Of a stretch of DNA of 64,000 nt, positions 1 to 8,484 are shown piece after piece. Made by a program: the position numbers and the translations under genes. Every line of letters begins with the position of its first letter. The first letter of the stretch is position 1. A model generated the notes under the pieces. That model did not search any database, was not told the DNA's origin, and saw only the letters and a program-made list of their open reading frames with translations. Source of the stretch: Campylobacter showae CSUNSWCD (GTDB lineage Bacteria; Campylobacterota; Campylobacteria; Campylobacterales; Campylobacteraceae); NCBI RefSeq assembly GCF_000313615.1, contig NZ_AMZQ01000001.1, positions 248,001 through 312,000 on the forward strand, written 5' to 3'.

Positions 1-35
1 TCGTTATAATGGGCGTTTAAAATTTAAGGAAAAAA

Positions 36-1379
36 ATGACGAAACTGCAAAACCGCCTGCAAAACGCCGCTTTATACCTCGTTTGCGTTTTTGTCGCTTG
101 TGAGCATATGCCGCGTATGACGGCGGCGAAAAACGTCTCGCTTTATCTCGCGCTTGTCTGCGCGATCTGGCTTTATTTCACGGATAGGACGCGATTTGCC
201 GCAAGGGTCGGCGTAAATTTTAGCCTTTCGCGCGCGCCTGCGTTTTGCCTTATCACATTTACTTTTTACGCGTTTTTGATCTCGGCCTTTCCCTACGCGC
301 CGCAGTTTGACTCTCTGGGCAATGCGGCAGGGGAGTTTGGGCGCGGATTTGCTTTTTTGCTCATCGTCTATGTCGCGGCAAACGGCGAGGCTGCTCAGTC
401 AAAATCATTTTTTTACGCGCTGATAGCGGCCTTTGCGGTTATTAGCATCTACTACGCTGCACCGCTTTTTAGCGAGTTTGAGAGGCTAGGCAGTGCGGGC
501 GAATTTGACGTGCGGGTTGTGCGCCGAGCGTATGCGGACTATGTGGATAGATTTTTGCCTTTTGCGCTAGCGGGAGTTTTTATTTTTAGGCGGGTATGGG
601 CGCGGATTTTGGTAGCTTTGCTTTGCCTTGCGGCCGTGGGACTTGATGTTTTGAGCGGCGTTAGGGGCAGCTGGGGAGCGATGCTGGTTTGTTTTATTAT
701 GTTTGGTTTTTGTTTGTATATCTTAGGCGGCGAGGCGAAGCGTAAATTTAAACTCTTTGCCGTTATTTTTGCCGTTTGCGTAGCGGGTGCATCGGTGGCA
801 GTTTTGAGCTCGCCTACTGCGATGTATAAATTTTTCCAGATCGGGATAGTGAGCGAGGCAAATCTCGAAAACGAGAGCATGAGAGAGCGCCTTGCGGAGC
901 TTAGCTTTAGCTCGGGGCGCGACCTAATCTTAAAGGAGCGCTTGCCGCTACTGTTTGCGAGTCCGCGCGCGATAGCTGGGCTTGGATACGGCAAGGAGCA
1001 GTACGACGCCTTTTTGCGTGACGAGGCGGACAAAGGCGCGCATATCTCGATGATGCAGACGAGGCCAAACGGCGAGCGGTATTGGTTTAACGACGAGCCG
1101 TTTTTTATCGGACACTACTACTACTACGGCGCGGTCGGTACGGCGCTGATGTTTGGCGGTTTTATCTCGCTTTTGGCGTATTCGTTTAGGCATTTTTTAC
1201 GCTCGCGCGAGCTGCTTTTTGCGGCGATTTTTATCTCGCTAGCGTGTTATTTTGGCGTGCGCGGGCTGTTTGAAGCGATAAATTTACGCATACTTTATAT
1301 GTTTTATATGCTTGGATTTTTCGTCTTGCTGGCGGCAAATTCGAAAGCTGGAGCTAAAGGAGGCGGAGTTGAGCGTTAG
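36..1379 (+). CDS. O-antigen ligase-like (WaaL/Wzy family) membrane protein
   Basis: The 447-residue product is almost entirely hydrophobic helices, about ten or more, with one larger hydrophilic loop at roughly residues 270-350. This is the architecture of O-antigen ligases and polymerases (Wzy_C type). An Arg-rich segment with RGSWGA near residue 210 and the polar stretch GHYYYYGAVG near 360 match the conserved Arg/His loop style of that family. In the family such proteins join undecaprenyl-linked glycan to lipid A-core in the periplasmic face of the inner membrane. The ATG at 36 has TAAGGA 8 bases upstream. The next gene overlaps its 3' end, so the two are translationally coupled. The LOS genes on the opposite strand downstream support a surface-glycan role. 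Ligase versus polymerase cannot be separated by sequence alone. Confidence 0.7.
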   Translation: MTKLQNRLQNAALYLVCVFVACEHMPRMTAAKNVSLYLALVCAIWLYFTDRTRFAARVGVNFSLSRAPAFCLITFTFYAFLISAFPYAPQFDSLGNAAGEFGRGFAFLLIVYVAANGEAAQSKSFFYALIAAFAVISIYYAAPLFSEFERLGSAGEFDVRVVRRAYADYVDRFLPFALAGVFIFRRVWARILVALLCLAAVGLDVLSGVRGSWGAMLVCFIMFGFCLYILGGEAKRKFKLFAVIFAVCVAGASVAVLSSPTAMYKFFQIGIVSEANLENESMRERLAELSFSSGRDLILKERLPLLFASPRAIAGLGYGKEQYDAFLRDEADKGAHISMMQTRPNGERYWFNDEPFFIGHYYYYGAVGTALMFGGFISLLAYSFRHFLRSRELLFAAIFISLACYFGVRGLFEAINLRILYMFYMLGFFVLLAANSKAGAKGGGVER

Positions 1380-2127
1380 CGTTTTGATGTATCATCATGT
1401 TTTAAAAAAGAGTGGATTTATCGCCTCTAGCGCAGAGGATTTTGCCTCGCAGATGAGATTTCTCGCCGAGGCGGGCTATAAAACGCTTACGATGAGCCAA
1501 TTTATCGCCTATAAAAAGGGCGAGCTAGCCGTGCCTAAAAAAAGCGTCCTCATCACCTTTGACGACGGCTGGAAGGACAACTACGTCTACGCCTACCAGG
1601 TCTTGCGCGAGTTTGGCTTGCGAGCGACGATATTTTTAGTGACGCAGTGGATCGAGCGCGCGAGCGAGCGGCGGGGCGAGTTTATAGAGCTAACTCACTC
1701 TGAATACAAAAAAGCAGCCTCCCAGCGCCCGCAGGACGTGTTTTTGAGTCTTGACGAGATAGCAGCGATGCGGGACGTTTTTGACTTTCACTCTCACACG
1801 CATACGCATTTTGACGAGTATTTCGGCGCGCTCCCACCTGAGGAAAATTTCACTCGGTGCCGCGAGTTTATGCGCGAAAATTTGGGCATCGAGGATAGGC
1901 TTTTATGCTGGCCTCGCGGCAAATACGACGAAAATTTGATCCGTCTAGCTAGGCAGGCGGGTTATGAGGCATTTTTCACGACGCAGCGAGGCATAAATAG
2001 GCCTGACGGCGATTTGTCCGCTATCAAGCGCATCGCTGCCAAAAAGGACGCCACATGGCTAAAACGCACGCTTTTTATCTATCAAAACGACATTTTGGGC
2101 GGGATATACTCGAAGATAAAGAAGTAA
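1369..2127 (+). CDS. Polysaccharide deacetylase (NodB/CE4 family)
   Basis: A 252-residue protein with the CE4 signature: the metal-binding TFDDGW motif near residue 63 and the HSHTHTHF histidine motif near residue 145, followed by a CWPRGKYDE strand typical of the barrel. Family members remove N- or O-acetyl groups from sugars of surface glycans. I place the start at TTG 1369, because AAAGGAGG lies at 1356-1363 with five-base spacing and the product then begins MSVSVLMYHHV, the usual start of this subfamily. A longer frame from 1312 would run through the previous gene. It overlaps the upstream ligase-like gene by 11 bases, so the pair is probably one operon. No signal peptide is visible, so cytoplasmic action on a lipid-linked precursor is possible. 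The substrate is unknown. Confidence 0.8.
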   Translation: MSVSVLMYHHVLKKSGFIASSAEDFASQMRFLAEAGYKTLTMSQFIAYKKGELAVPKKSVLITFDDGWKDNYVYAYQVLREFGLRATIFLVTQWIERASERRGEFIELTHSEYKKAASQRPQDVFLSLDEIAAMRDVFDFHSHTHTHFDEYFGALPPEENFTRCREFMRENLGIEDRLLCWPRGKYDENLIRLARQAGYEAFFTTQRGINRPDGDLSAIKRIAAKKDATWLKRTLFIYQNDILGGIYSKIKK

Positions 2128-2292
2128 AATTTGCTCTAAATTTAAGGCAAATTCGGGCGTCGTTTTTGCGAGATTCGCATAAAATTTAGCTCAAATTTGG
2201 AAGAATTGATGTGGTGAATGCGGAGCGAAGGTAGAATTTAACGGGGCGGGGAGATATGCGTTTGTTTTACTAGCGACATTTAAAAGGTCATT

Positions 2293-3051
2293 ATGAAATT
2301 TCGCAAACTTAAATTTAAAATCTTAGCCGCAGCGCTACTTCTGGCGGTAATACTTGGCGCCACATTTATCCGTATAATCCCCGATTATTCCACCTCGCGA
2401 GGCTTTGCTGTCGTTTCTCTTTCCAACTATAACAAATACAAGCAAGGATACTGCCTCAAAGAGGATAGAATTTTACCCAAAGAGGAGCTGTATAAAAAAG
2501 TGGGAGGAGCATATTTAGATAATAATGTAAAATTATACCAAATGATCGATGCTTATAGGTTGAAAACCTACGGTAGTCTTTGGTCTAGCAAATACGAAAT
2601 TGCGTACTATGAACTAGAAAATATAAATTTATCGAATTGTTTTGAAGTATTAGAAAAATATTACCAAGAGGGAAAAACGACCGAGCAGATACTGATTAAA
2701 GAGTTAAAGGCTAAAAAAACCGATCCAAAGAAATATTTAAAAACAAATTTGAAAGATACGAGTGTTGGATTTGATAGACCGATAGTTATGGTTAACGGCG
2801 GCGATAAAGCTGTTACAGGCACTTTGTTTCTTGATAAATTTGCTATATTTAACGGCAATTATATGCAATTTAACCATTCGGAGTATATTTATGACACGAG
2901 AGAAAATTTTATTATCGTGAAGAAATACTATAAAGAGAGAAAAAATGCCGTAGTCGGTATTGGAAAAGGGTTTAAATTTGATAACTGCGGCAATATAAAT
3001 TATCCGCTGGAAGAAAATTATTTGGGCGGTAGAGATATAGAGATGCGCTAA
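2293..3051 (+). CDS. Hypothetical membrane-anchored protein
   Basis: A 252-residue protein that I do not recognise. It has a basic N-terminus followed by one strong hydrophobic helix at about residues 10-28, then a charged, Lys- and Tyr-rich body, which suggests a membrane-anchored or exported protein facing the periplasm. It contains three Cys in the mature part (near 53, 118 and 236). Base composition is clearly more AT-rich than the flanking LOS genes (many ATA, TTA, AAA codons), which suggests later acquisition. A weak AAGGTCATTATG context precedes the start. It is followed by a frameshifted small membrane-protein gene of ordinary composition. No domain assignment is offered. Confidence 0.6.
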   Translation: MKFRKLKFKILAAALLLAVILGATFIRIIPDYSTSRGFAVVSLSNYNKYKQGYCLKEDRILPKEELYKKVGGAYLDNNVKLYQMIDAYRLKTYGSLWSSKYEIAYYELENINLSNCFEVLEKYYQEGKTTEQILIKELKAKKTDPKKYLKTNLKDTSVGFDRPIVMVNGGDKAVTGTLFLDKFAIFNGNYMQFNHSEYIYDTRENFIIVKKYYKERKNAVVGIGKGFKFDNCGNINYPLEENYLGGRDIEMR

Positions 3052-3098
3052 ATTCTCTAATATGAATTTTGTTAAAAAATTTAAGGGAATTAAGACCG

Positions 3099-3528
3099 AT
3101 GGACGCGAAGCAAAGGTATAAATTTCATAGGGCGGCGAGATATTTGCTGGTGGTGCCGATAGTTTTCTTGCTTGATTGGTGGCGGCGGCCTTGATTTTGG
3201 CGGTTCTGCCTTTTGAGGGCGCGCTAAGAATCGCCGTTTTTGCGGCAATATTTGCGATTTTGGCTTGCGCGCTGTTTTGGTATTTGTTCAAAAGGTATAA
3301 AAATTTTAAGCCAAGCAAGCTGTTTGTAAAAATCCAAATCTTAGTTTGCTGCTTTTTACGGTAGAAAATTTATCGCTCAGCGCTTTTTACGGCGGGTTTT
3401 TGGCGTGCCTTGTGGCGGGGTATTTTTGGGGCGAGCAGGCTGCCGGCTGGAGCGTGGCGTTTGCGTTCGCGCCTATTTGTCTGATCGTTTTCGTGATCTC
3501 GTATATGTTTAATGAAAAGAAGGCCTAG
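3099..3528 (+). pseudogene. Frameshifted small multi-spanning membrane protein
   Basis: Three reading frames join into one plausible protein of about 145 residues with four hydrophobic helices. Frame A starts at ATG 3099 (MDAKQRYKFHRAARYLLVV) and hits TGA at 3192. Frame B is open from about 3176 to 3364, and frame C from about 3346 to 3528. One extra T near 3177 (GATTGG) and one extra T in the T5 run near 3353-3357 would restore a single continuous frame. The gene is therefore either a decayed pseudogene or carries two homopolymer sequencing errors. TTTAAGGGAA upstream of 3099 is a credible ribosome binding site. I do not recognise the family. Confidence 0.55.
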
Positions 3529-3727
3529 GCGCCAAATTTAAGTGCCCAAATTTATAAAATCAAGAAGGTCAAATTTGACAGCCAGCGTTCATATCAAATT
3601 TGACTTTATGACAAACCCGGCCGATAAATTTGATCGCCAAATTTAACAAAAGCGGCCAAATTTACCGCTCGCGGCTCAAATTTGCTCGTAAAATTTAGCT
3701 AAAACGGCTGCATTTTGCAAAGCGCGC

Positions 3728-4816
3728 TTAGTTTTGGCTCAAATTTTCCCTGATTTTGCTTTTTATCGCCTCTAGCTCCTCGCCCTCAAATCTCATCAGC
3801 GTCCGCTCCACGCCATGCTTTATCATCCCCTCTTTGTCGCACGGCACGAAGTCCCAGTCCTTTTGAAACACCGCGTGCTTGCCCATGGTTTGATTGCCGT
3901 TGCGCTGCGTGTAGCCGTTTGCGTCCAGATCGTTATCCCACGGTCCCCACTCAAACGCCCCGCTAGGCCCAAACAGCGCGATCACGGGCACGTCGTTGGC
4001 CGCGGCTAGGTGCATGATTGCCGTATCTACGCCGATAAACATCGCGGAGCGCTTTGATAGCGCAGCGGTTTGCTTTAGGGTGAGTTTGCCACCTAGATTT
4101 ACGGGACTAGAGGAGCACAGCGCCAGCACGTCGGCTAGCTTTTTTAGCTCGGCGTCGTTGTTATCGGCTGTTAGCACTACTCGCGCGCCAAGCCCCTCGC
4201 AAAAGTCGATTATCGCGGCCATAGTTTCGTCGTCCGCGCACTTAAACATCCAGCGGCTAGTTAGGTGCACGTGGATAAATTTAGGCGGCAAATTTAGATG
4301 ATTGATGCAGTCTGGATCAAAATACACGCTCACTCGCTTGCCACTAGGCTCAAATCCGAGCGCGGCTAAGGCGTCTAGATTGCGATCCACGGTGTGGCGC
4401 AGACCGCCTATTTTGGGGGCTTTGTGCGTGATTATTTTATTTACGGCTTTGTTTTTGCCCTCAAAGCCCACGATGGTTTTTATCTTGGCGTATTTGGCGA
4501 CTATGATGCCGCGGTCGCCCGTCGTGGTCTGCACGGCGATGTCGTATTTTTGCTTTTTGATAGCGCGGATAAACTTTAGCTCGCGCCAAAGCCGTTTAAA
4601 AAAGCCGACCTCTTTTATATTCGCGCGGTCGTAAACGTGGATGTTTTGGACGTTCGGGTTGCCCTCGATCATCGCTTCGGTGCCCTTGTTTAGCGCGAAA
4701 TCTATCTGCGCATCAGGGTAGATGCGGCGCAGGTTTTCGACGAGCGGAGTCGTGAGCAGCACGTCGCCGATGTTTCTAAATTTCATAACTAGGATTTTGA
4801 TTTTTTTATCTTTCAT
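3728..4816 (-). CDS. Glycosyltransferase family 9, LPS heptosyltransferase III-like (WaaQ type)
   Basis: The 362-residue protein begins KILVMKFRNIGDVLLTTPLV, the N-terminal nucleotide-sugar fold of ADP-heptose:LPS heptosyltransferases, with the wording typical of the heptosyltransferase III/RfaQ branch. The C-terminal donor-site motif GVDTAIMHLAAANDVPVIAL is present. It is expected to transfer heptose to the inner core of LOS on the cytoplasmic membrane face. I start it at ATG 4816 rather than a TTG at 4831, because the ATG overlaps the TGA of the upstream glycosyltransferase (ATGA). It is the last gene of the minus-strand operon waaC, acyltransferase, GT2, this gene. Assignment to family 9 is firm; the acceptor position is inferred. 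Confidence 0.85.
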   Translation of the reverse strand: MKDKKIKILVMKFRNIGDVLLTTPLVENLRRIYPDAQIDFALNKGTEAMIEGNPNVQNIHVYDRANIKEVGFFKRLWRELKFIRAIKKQKYDIAVQTTTGDRGIIVAKYAKIKTIVGFEGKNKAVNKIITHKAPKIGGLRHTVDRNLDALAALGFEPSGKRVSVYFDPDCINHLNLPPKFIHVHLTSRWMFKCADDETMAAIIDFCEGLGARVVLTADNNDAELKKLADVLALCSSSPVNLGGKLTLKQTAALSKRSAMFIGVDTAIMHLAAANDVPVIALFGPSGAFEWGPWDNDLDANGYTQRNGNQTMGKHAVFQKDWDFVPCDKEGMIKHGVERTLMRFEGEELEAIKSKIRENLSQN

Positions 4817-5586
4817 TTTACGTACTTCCAAAATGTGTATTGCGCATAAAGCCTTGCTATCACGTAGCCGCGCCAGCCCTCGCGCCAGCCGCCTTTTAGG
4901 AAAAATAGCTTAAAAAACGTCCACGCGGGATTTAAAACTGCCTTAAATTTGCTTGATTTTGCGCCCTTTGCGCCAAGGCTCGAGTAGCGATTTTGCTTAG
5001 CGATAAACTGCTCGATGCTATCGTAGGCGTAGTGTTTGAAGTGGTTTTTTAGTCTGCCGATTTCATTTTTTGGGGCGGTTAAATTTGCGCCATTTGCGGT
5101 GCCCGTCGAGATTTGTTCGTCCGTTTTTGCCGTGCTTTTTAAAATGACCTTTTCGTGTATCTCGCGCCCGTCAAACTTCGCCAGCGTCTTGTCAAAAAGC
5201 CTAACAGTACAGTCTGGGTAAAGCCCCATCGTGCGCACTTCTTTGCCAAAAAATATATTTGCGCGCGCCACCTCGTATGCGCAAAACTCTGGACGCTGTA
5301 AAACCTGCAAAATTTCCGCCCGCAAAGGTTCTAAAATCACCTCGTCGCTATCTAGCACAAAAATCCAGCGATTGCGCGCTAGATCCACTCCCAGCTGCTT
5401 TTGCGCGCTAAATCCCAGCCATTTTTGCTTGTGAAATTTGACGTTTTTAAACCCAGAGCAAATTTGCTCCGTCGAGTCGGTAGAGCCGCTATCGACCACG
5501 ACGACTTCGTCTGCGAATTCGCAGCTTTTTAGCACCTCGGCGAGGTATTTATCGCTGTTAAGCGTGAGGATTACGACGCTTAGCAT
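4813..5586 (-). CDS. Glycosyltransferase family 2, LOS core (WaaE/KdtX-like)
   Basis: A 257-residue GT-A enzyme beginning MLSVVILTLNSDKYL, with VVVDSGSTDST near residue 35 and the DSDE metal/donor motif near residue 80. These are hallmarks of the small GT2 enzymes of the WaaE/KdtX group that add a beta-hexose to the inner core. A cluster of hydrophobic and basic residues near the C-terminus (FKLFFLKGGWREGWRGY) would bind the membrane. It overlaps the acyltransferase stop upstream and the GT9 start downstream, so the operon is translationally coupled. The sugar added is not readable from sequence. Confidence 0.85.
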   Translation of the reverse strand: MLSVVILTLNSDKYLAEVLKSCEFADEVVVVDSGSTDSTEQICSGFKNVKFHKQKWLGFSAQKQLGVDLARNRWIFVLDSDEVILEPLRAEILQVLQRPEFCAYEVARANIFFGKEVRTMGLYPDCTVRLFDKTLAKFDGREIHEKVILKSTAKTDEQISTGTANGANLTAPKNEIGRLKNHFKHYAYDSIEQFIAKQNRYSSLGAKGAKSSKFKAVLNPAWTFFKLFFLKGGWREGWRGYVIARLYAQYTFWKYVK

Positions 5587-6473
5587 TTATAAATTTCCTC
5601 GTTAAAATGCTTAAAGCGTTTATGAAACCAAAAGTACTCGCTAGGCTTCTCGCGTACGGCGGCCTCGGTGGCGTCTGATTGAGCTTGCGTGGCCTTTAGC
5701 ACGGCTTCATCTTTGTCAAAATCCCTAACGTCAATCGGCGGAAAAAAGCAAATTTCGCTAAGGTTTGTCCCTTTTTCGCGGATAAAAGCGGGCACGATGA
5801 GCGCGTCCGTTTTTTGCGCGAAAATGCTAACCGCAGGCGTATGCAGGACTTTTCGTCCGAAAAATTTAACCTCTACGCCCTCGTCTTTGGCGGTGTTTTG
5901 ATCGACTAGGATGCCGACTAATCGGCGCGCCTTAACCGCTTTTAAAATTTGCTTTGCGCCGCCCATTTTATCGATTAGCTCGATATCAAAGCGGGTGCGG
6001 TTGGCTGCTAAAATGCGCTGCATGACCGCGCTATCAAGAGCGCGTCCGACGATGCTAACGCCGCCGAATTTCGCCGCCATCGCCAGCGAAAATAGCTCCC
6101 ACTGTCCGTAGTGCGCCGTTTGCACGATGATAGGACGACCCGATGCGAGCGCGTTTTTCAGGATTTGCTCGTTTTTAAATTCGACTTTTTCTAGGATTTT
6201 TTCCTTACTCGCGTTTTGATTTTTTATAAAATTTACCGCAAATTTGGCGTAGTTGCGGTACGTGTCTTTTGCGATCTGCTCTTTTTGCGCGGCCGTGAGC
6301 TCGTCCGCGTAGGCAAAATTTAGATTTGCTCTGATGATTTTGGTGTGCTTGGCGTCAAATTTATAAAACAAAAACGCGATGAAATTTAAAAATGGATCCA
6401 GCAAAAACGCAGGTGTAACGGTAAAGATAAATTTAAAAAATCTATAAAGCCAAAGGTAAAATAAATCACGCAT
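5580..6473 (-). CDS. htrB: Lipid A biosynthesis acyltransferase (LpxL/HtrB family)
   Basis: A protein of about 297 residues, the usual family length, with an N-terminal hydrophobic helix and the catalytic HX4E box (HYGQWE) near residue 120. Further LPLAT features such as GRALDS and GILVDQN follow. The family transfers a secondary acyl chain to Kdo2-lipid A at the inner membrane. I start it at ATG 6473 (MRDLFYLWLYRFFKF), which overlaps the waaC stop as ATGCGTGA. The longer TTG form to 6515 would add a non-hydrophobic tail lying inside waaC. The order waaC then htrB is common in Campylobacter LOS loci. The specific acyl chain is unknown. Confidence 0.9.
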   Translation of the reverse strand: MRDLFYLWLYRFFKFIFTVTPAFLLDPFLNFIAFLFYKFDAKHTKIIRANLNFAYADELTAAQKEQIAKDTYRNYAKFAVNFIKNQNASKEKILEKVEFKNEQILKNALASGRPIIVQTAHYGQWELFSLAMAAKFGGVSIVGRALDSAVMQRILAANRTRFDIELIDKMGGAKQILKAVKARRLVGILVDQNTAKDEGVEVKFFGRKVLHTPAVSIFAQKTDALIVPAFIREKGTNLSEICFFPPIDVRDFDKDEAVLKATQAQSDATEAAVREKPSEYFWFHKRFKHFNEEIYKC

Positions 6474-7452
6474 CAAGTAGCCTTTTTGCCGCGTTTGCGA
6501 TAGTCTGCGGCGCAATATCTCGCACGCAAAAGTCGCTTTTATCTATCTTTTTCGCGTCTATTTTTTTGCCTGCGTCTATGGTTAAATTTACGGGCGTTGC
6601 GTAGGCATTTCGCTCTGCGGGTCGGTTACCAAAAAGCGTGATAGAGGGGCGATTTTGCGCCCAGGCGATATGCGTCACGCCGCTATCGTTGCCGATAACA
6701 AGATCGCAGCTTGAGATGAAGCTTACAAGCTCTTTTAGGCTCAAATTTAGAGTTTTCGCGTTTGAGTTTTTTATCAAATTTAGAGCCTTTTTTTCCTCTT
6801 TTTCGCCGTTATAGCAGACGAAAATTTCATTTTGTGGATCGCCAAGCAGCGCGACAACATCGCTAAATTTATCGTAAATTTTACTCGGTTCGCTAGCAAA
6901 AGGAGCGATCAAAATTTTCTTTTTCGAGCTTTCAAATTTACTTTGCTGGGCGCTAAAACAAGGCTGTTTGGCTAAAATCTCATCCTCGCTAACGTTAAAT
7001 CCCAAAGCAAAAGCCGTAAGGCCCAAATTTCGCAAGATGATGTTTTGGGCGTAGTCGCAGCTAAATTTATGCCCGTAAAACAGTGCCGCAAGCGGTTCTT
7101 TCACGCTAAATTTATCAAATCCGTAACTGTTTTTGCCAAGAAGCTTCGCAACTGCGGCGGATTTGAGAAGTCCTTGCAGGTCGATGACGTAGTCAAATTT
7201 GACCTCTTGCTTAGCAGACGCGATCAGCTCCAAGCTTTTTTTGTATTCGCCGTTTTTTAGCGGTAGCGATACGACGCGCGAAATTTGCGGACAAAGGAAC
7301 AAAATCTCGCTAAATTTGGCGTCGGCAAACCACGTTATTTTCGCTTTTGGCAGGTGCTTTTTGATAAACTGCAAAATAACTACCGCATGGACGATGTCGC
7401 CCAGGGCGGAGAGTTTGATAACGGCGATGTTTGGGGCTGGGTTTTTATTCAT
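6466..7452 (-). CDS. waaC: Lipopolysaccharide heptosyltransferase I
   Basis: A 328-residue GT9 enzyme with N-terminal IAVIKLSALGDIVHAVVILQF and the C-terminal donor-binding motif GNDSGVTHIAWAQNRPSITLFG, both diagnostic of WaaC. It transfers the first heptose onto Kdo of the LOS inner core, acting on the cytoplasmic side of the inner membrane. It is the first gene of the minus-strand LOS operon that ends at 3728. The intergenic stretch up to the divergent exonuclease gene at 7516 must hold promoters for both directions. Length and motifs are normal. Confidence 0.93.
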   Translation of the reverse strand: MNKNPAPNIAVIKLSALGDIVHAVVILQFIKKHLPKAKITWFADAKFSEILFLCPQISRVVSLPLKNGEYKKSLELIASAKQEVKFDYVIDLQGLLKSAAVAKLLGKNSYGFDKFSVKEPLAALFYGHKFSCDYAQNIILRNLGLTAFALGFNVSEDEILAKQPCFSAQQSKFESSKKKILIAPFASEPSKIYDKFSDVVALLGDPQNEIFVCYNGEKEEKKALNLIKNSNAKTLNLSLKELVSFISSCDLVIGNDSGVTHIAWAQNRPSITLFGNRPAERNAYATPVNLTIDAGKKIDAKKIDKSDFCVRDIAPQTIANAAKRLLDA

Positions 7453-7515
7453 TTATCGCTTTTATAAAGATTTTTAGCTATCATTTTAGGCAAAAATAGC
7501 TAAAAAAGGTTTGAA

Positions 7516-8433
7516 ATGGCTAAAAATTATATCTGCGTTTTTGACTGCGAGACGGTGCCAGACACCGCGCTTTTACGTAAAATTTACGGCTTTGAGGGAA
7601 GCGACGCGGAGGTGGCGAGGCAGGCGTTTGCCACGCAAAAGGCAGCAAGCGGAAGCGAGTTTTTGCCCGTGATGTTTCACCGCGTCGTGGCGATTTCAGC
7701 TGTGATGGCGGACGAGTACGGTAAATTTTTGCGTGTAAGCACGATGAAAGGCGCAAACGAGCGCGAAATCTTAAATAAATTTATCGGTTTCGTAAACTCG
7801 CATAATCCGCGCCTAGTTAGCTTTAACGGACGGGGCTTTGACTTGCCGATGATTTTAACTCGCGCGATGAGGTACAACGTCTCGTTTCCGAGCTTTTACG
7901 AGGTCGAAAACAAGGAGCTTGGCAAGGGTAAATGGGACGGCAACTACCGCGACCGGTACAGCGGCAAATTTCACTTTGATCTGCTTGACCACGTGAGCGA
8001 GTTTGGCTCCGTGCGCGGGCTAAAGCTCGATACGCTCTGCGCGAGCTTAAATTTACCCGGCAAATACGACGTGCACGGCGATCAGGTGATGGAGCTGTTT
8101 TTTGACGGCAAGATAGATAAGATCAACGAATACTGCGAAAGCGACGTGCTAAACACCTACTGGCTTTTCCTAAAATACGAGCTTTTACGCGGAAATTTGA
8201 CGCTGGATGACTACGCCGACGACATCTCAGTGATGAGCGAGTGGCTAGCGGCAAACTGCGCCCAGATGGGCTATACGCCGGTTTTTTGCGAGGCAGTCGA
8301 GCGCGAACTCGTGCGCCTTGAAACGCAAAACTACGAGGATGAGCCAGAATTTGACGAAGAGGGCGAGCAGATCGGGACAGAGGAGTACTACACCGAAGAA
8401 AATATGCCCGAGATAAATTTGGACGAGCAGTGA
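7516..8433 (+). CDS. 3'-5' exonuclease related to the PolB exonuclease domain
   Basis: A 305-residue DEDD-type nuclease. Exo I is FDCETVPD at residues 9-16, Exo II is SFNGRGFDLPMI near residue 100, and Exo III falls around YCESDVLNTYWLF near residue 205. This matches the stand-alone PolB-like exonucleases found across Proteobacteria, whose physiological role is undefined. The acidic C-terminal tail (about residues 275-305) is low complexity. It diverges from waaC and is followed after 50 bases by an epimerase gene of different composition, so there is no obvious operon partner. Confidence 0.85.
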   Translation: MAKNYICVFDCETVPDTALLRKIYGFEGSDAEVARQAFATQKAASGSEFLPVMFHRVVAISAVMADEYGKFLRVSTMKGANEREILNKFIGFVNSHNPRLVSFNGRGFDLPMILTRAMRYNVSFPSFYEVENKELGKGKWDGNYRDRYSGKFHFDLLDHVSEFGSVRGLKLDTLCASLNLPGKYDVHGDQVMELFFDGKIDKINEYCESDVLNTYWLFLKYELLRGNLTLDDYADDISVMSEWLAANCAQMGYTPVFCEAVERELVRLETQNYEDEPEFDEEGEQIGTEEYYTEENMPEINLDEQ

Positions 8434-8484
8434 TAACGGGCGCAAAAATACGCTAAAATAACATCAAATCGTAAAGGAAAAAAC

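Noticed and set aside
539-1193. Minus-strand frames inside the O-antigen-ligase-like gene
   Set aside because: They are antisense to a clear membrane-protein gene and show low-complexity Lys/Ser/Ala or Arg-rich composition.
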